A DNA stretch of 64,000 nt, taken from the NCBI GenBank assembly GCA_031553195.1, contig JAVBLV010000064.1, positions 10,381-74,380 of the forward strand. Reading direction: 5' to 3'. This DNA comes from JAVBLV01 sp031553195 (GTDB lineage Bacteria; Bacteroidota; Bacteroidia; Bacteroidales; P3). Within the stretch, counting starts at the first letter, position 1; every line of letters starts with the position of its first letter. Under the pieces are notes generated by a model. The model was not told the origin of the DNA. It worked only from the letters and a program-made list of their open reading frames with translations, and searched no databases. The position numbers were made by a program, and so were the translations under genes. This document shows, one piece after another, positions 63,123 to 64,000 of this stretch.

Positions 63123-63764
63123 ATGAAAACGAAAACATTAAAAGTAAACATTTCGATTCTTGTTGCAACTTTATTGTTGGGAACAAATATGCTTTTTGCT
63201 CAGGAAAATGCAAGAAAAATGCAGAGACCCGAAAGGATGGGTAAAATAGAAAATCTGGTAAGCGATTTAAGCGCCGATCAAAAAGACCAGTTAGCTAAAC
63301 TTGCAAAAGAGTACAAAGAAAAAACGACCGATTTCCGGGAAAAATTGAAAGTGACTAATAAAGAATTAAGCAAATTGAAAAATGATCCCAATGCGAAAGA
63401 AGCCGATGTTTATAAAAAAATGGACGAAGTTACAGAGTTGCGAAATAATTTAAATAAGGAAAATTATTCTTATAAGAAAAAGATAGAAAAGGTACTAACA
63501 CCCAAACAACTAGAAGAATTGAGGACGCAAGAGGCTAAGATGAAAGATAAAAGTGAGGAATTGAAAAATCGGAGTAAGGAAATGCAAATTAGAAGCGATG
63601 AGTTGAAAGTTCGAAGCGACAAAATGCAAATTCAAAGCGAAGACTTAAGAATGAAAAGTGAAAGAATGAAATTAAAAAGCGATGAGTTAATGATGGAAAG
63701 CGAAAAAGCAAAAGTCCCGGACGAAAAAACAAAAGAAAAAAACAAACCTCAAACAGAGAACTAA
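63123..63764 (+). CDS. Periplasmic Spy/CpxP-like protein with heptad repeats
   Basis: A 213-residue protein: signal peptide MKTKTLKVNISILVATLLLGTNMLFAQ, then helical LVSDLSADQKDQLAKLAKEYKEKTTDFREKLK and LTPKQLEELRTQEAKMK, a layout recalling LTxxQ-motif Spy/CpxP chaperones. From residue 144 eight heptads of the form S(D/E)(E/K)(L/M)xxR continue to about 199, and the tail is Lys/Glu-rich. It is probably a periplasmic chaperone or stress sensor controlled by the upstream sigma factor; this is inference. Confidence 0.7.
   Translation: MKTKTLKVNISILVATLLLGTNMLFAQENARKMQRPERMGKIENLVSDLSADQKDQLAKLAKEYKEKTTDFREKLKVTNKELSKLKNDPNAKEADVYKKMDEVTELRNNLNKENYSYKKKIEKVLTPKQLEELRTQEAKMKDKSEELKNRSKEMQIRSDELKVRSDKMQIQSEDLRMKSERMKLKSDELMMESEKAKVPDEKTKEKNKPQTEN
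63552..63719 (+). repeat. Eight 21-bp units encoding heptads
   Basis: SEELKNR, SKEMQIR, SDELKVR, SDKMQIQ, SEDLRMK, SERMKLK, SDELMME, SEKAKVP follow without interruption (8 x 21 = 168 bp). The units alternate roughly between two types, suggesting growth by doubling of a 42-bp block. Confidence 0.88.
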
Positions 63765-63890
63765 ATCAGGCTTCACAGGAATATATAAGACTCTCAAAGC
63801 GCGCGCAAGTCCGTAAGACAAGGCTATGCGCGTATGAAAACGGGAAATTTTAATCGCTCAAGGACACTGTCCATACTTATGTGTAAATAG

Positions 63891-63921
63891 AAAACTACGG
63901 GCAAGATTCTCGTAGTTTTTT
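63891..63921 (+). terminator. Hairpin with T-run ahead of the transposase start
   Basis: AAAACTACG (63891-63899) pairs with CGTAGTTTT (63911-63919), then a T-run. Lying between the IS end and the transposase, it could block read-through into the element; IS elements often do this. Confidence 0.7.
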
Positions 63922-63959
63922 TATTTATTTATAACTTTGAAAAAGAAAGGACACAAAGC

Positions 63960-64000
63960 ATGGAGATTCCCAAAGAATTATTAAGCAAAGAATTTTTGTC
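63960..64000 (+). CDS. Probable IS256-family transposase, first 13 codons
   Basis: ATG at 63960 reads MEIPKELLSKEFL before the window ends. The wording resembles starts of Bacteroidota IS256 transposases (..LLSKEFLSQFK). A -7 box TAACTTTG lies at 63932-63939. The call rests on 13 residues plus the terminal repeat just upstream. Confidence 0.45.
   Translation, partial: MEIPKELLSKEFL

Larger units (their letters stand above)
63862..64000 (+). mobile_element. Left end of a probable IS256-family insertion sequence (partial)
   Basis: GGACACTGTCCATACTTATG followed by TGTAAATAG resembles IS256-type terminal repeats (..GTCC..TA...TGTGTAAA). About 70 bp further on is the start of a transposase-like frame. 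The element runs off the window. Confidence 0.6.

Overview
The window looks like chromosomal DNA of a low-GC member of the Bacteroidota, most likely order Bacteroidales. The evidence is lineage-typical families (DUF4296, DUF4270, DUF4175, DUF5606, a short GT5 glycogen synthase-like protein, fused MurF-Alr, fused E1 alpha-beta, a CarboxypepD-type TonB-dependent receptor, serine palmitoyltransferase), many lipoproteins with Bacteroidota-style lipoboxes, and promoters of the TTTG-N19-21-TAnnTTTG type. No rRNA, CRISPR array or complete phage is visible. There is one tRNA, tRNA-Thr(CGT).

Layout. 1-16.4 kb is a mostly minus-strand housekeeping block: PNPOx-like protein, tRNA-Thr, YifB/ComM ATPase, DUF4296 lipoprotein, Maf, UbiA-like membrane protein, MORN-repeat protein, DUF4270, GT5-like protein, ROK kinase, FabG, MaoC, MurF-Alr, MiaA and rubrerythrin. 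17-25.4 kb is an eroded, accessory-like zone. It has intact rdgB, an omega-amidase, a DUF1648 protein and a radical SAM/SPASM plus two-lipoprotein operon, set among a frameshifted secreted-protein gene, a frameshifted AraC regulator, a third lipoprotein remnant and an IS1595-type transposase relic that is itself split by a 138-bp MITE-like insertion. Three parS-like sites lie here. 25.4-35 kb holds YbaK-type deacylase, nadA, a 0.7-kb AT-rich gap (weak oriC candidate), rpiB, a TonB receptor, two lipoproteins, a GNAT protein and serine palmitoyltransferase. 35-53.9 kb is almost all plus strand: lplA, E2, E1 alpha-beta, flavodoxin, rhodanese-thioredoxin fusion, MazG-like, nucleotidyltransferase, an orphan HlyD lipoprotein, rsmA, DUF4175, anti-sigma-type ATPase, ybeY, a fourth parS-like site and mnmG. 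54-64 kb has an alkyltransferase-like protein, a membrane sulfatase, SDR, DUF5606, panB, a tyrosine phosphatase, a HAD lipoprotein and an ECF sigma/putative anti-sigma/heptad-repeat periplasmic protein operon. The window ends in what looks like the left end of an IS256-family element.

Working groups. LplA, E2 and E1 form a lipoylated 2-oxoacid dehydrogenase set lacking a local E3. MaoC and FabG form a two-gene acyl-CoA hydratase/reductase unit. The DUF4175-ATPase-YbeY-MnmG run is a conserved Bacteroidota neighbourhood. The radical SAM/lipoprotein operon and the sigma/heptad operon are the two least understood systems here. Gene orientation switches from mainly minus to mainly plus near 27-35 kb. 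With the parS-like cluster this suggests, without proving, that the window lies near the chromosome origin.
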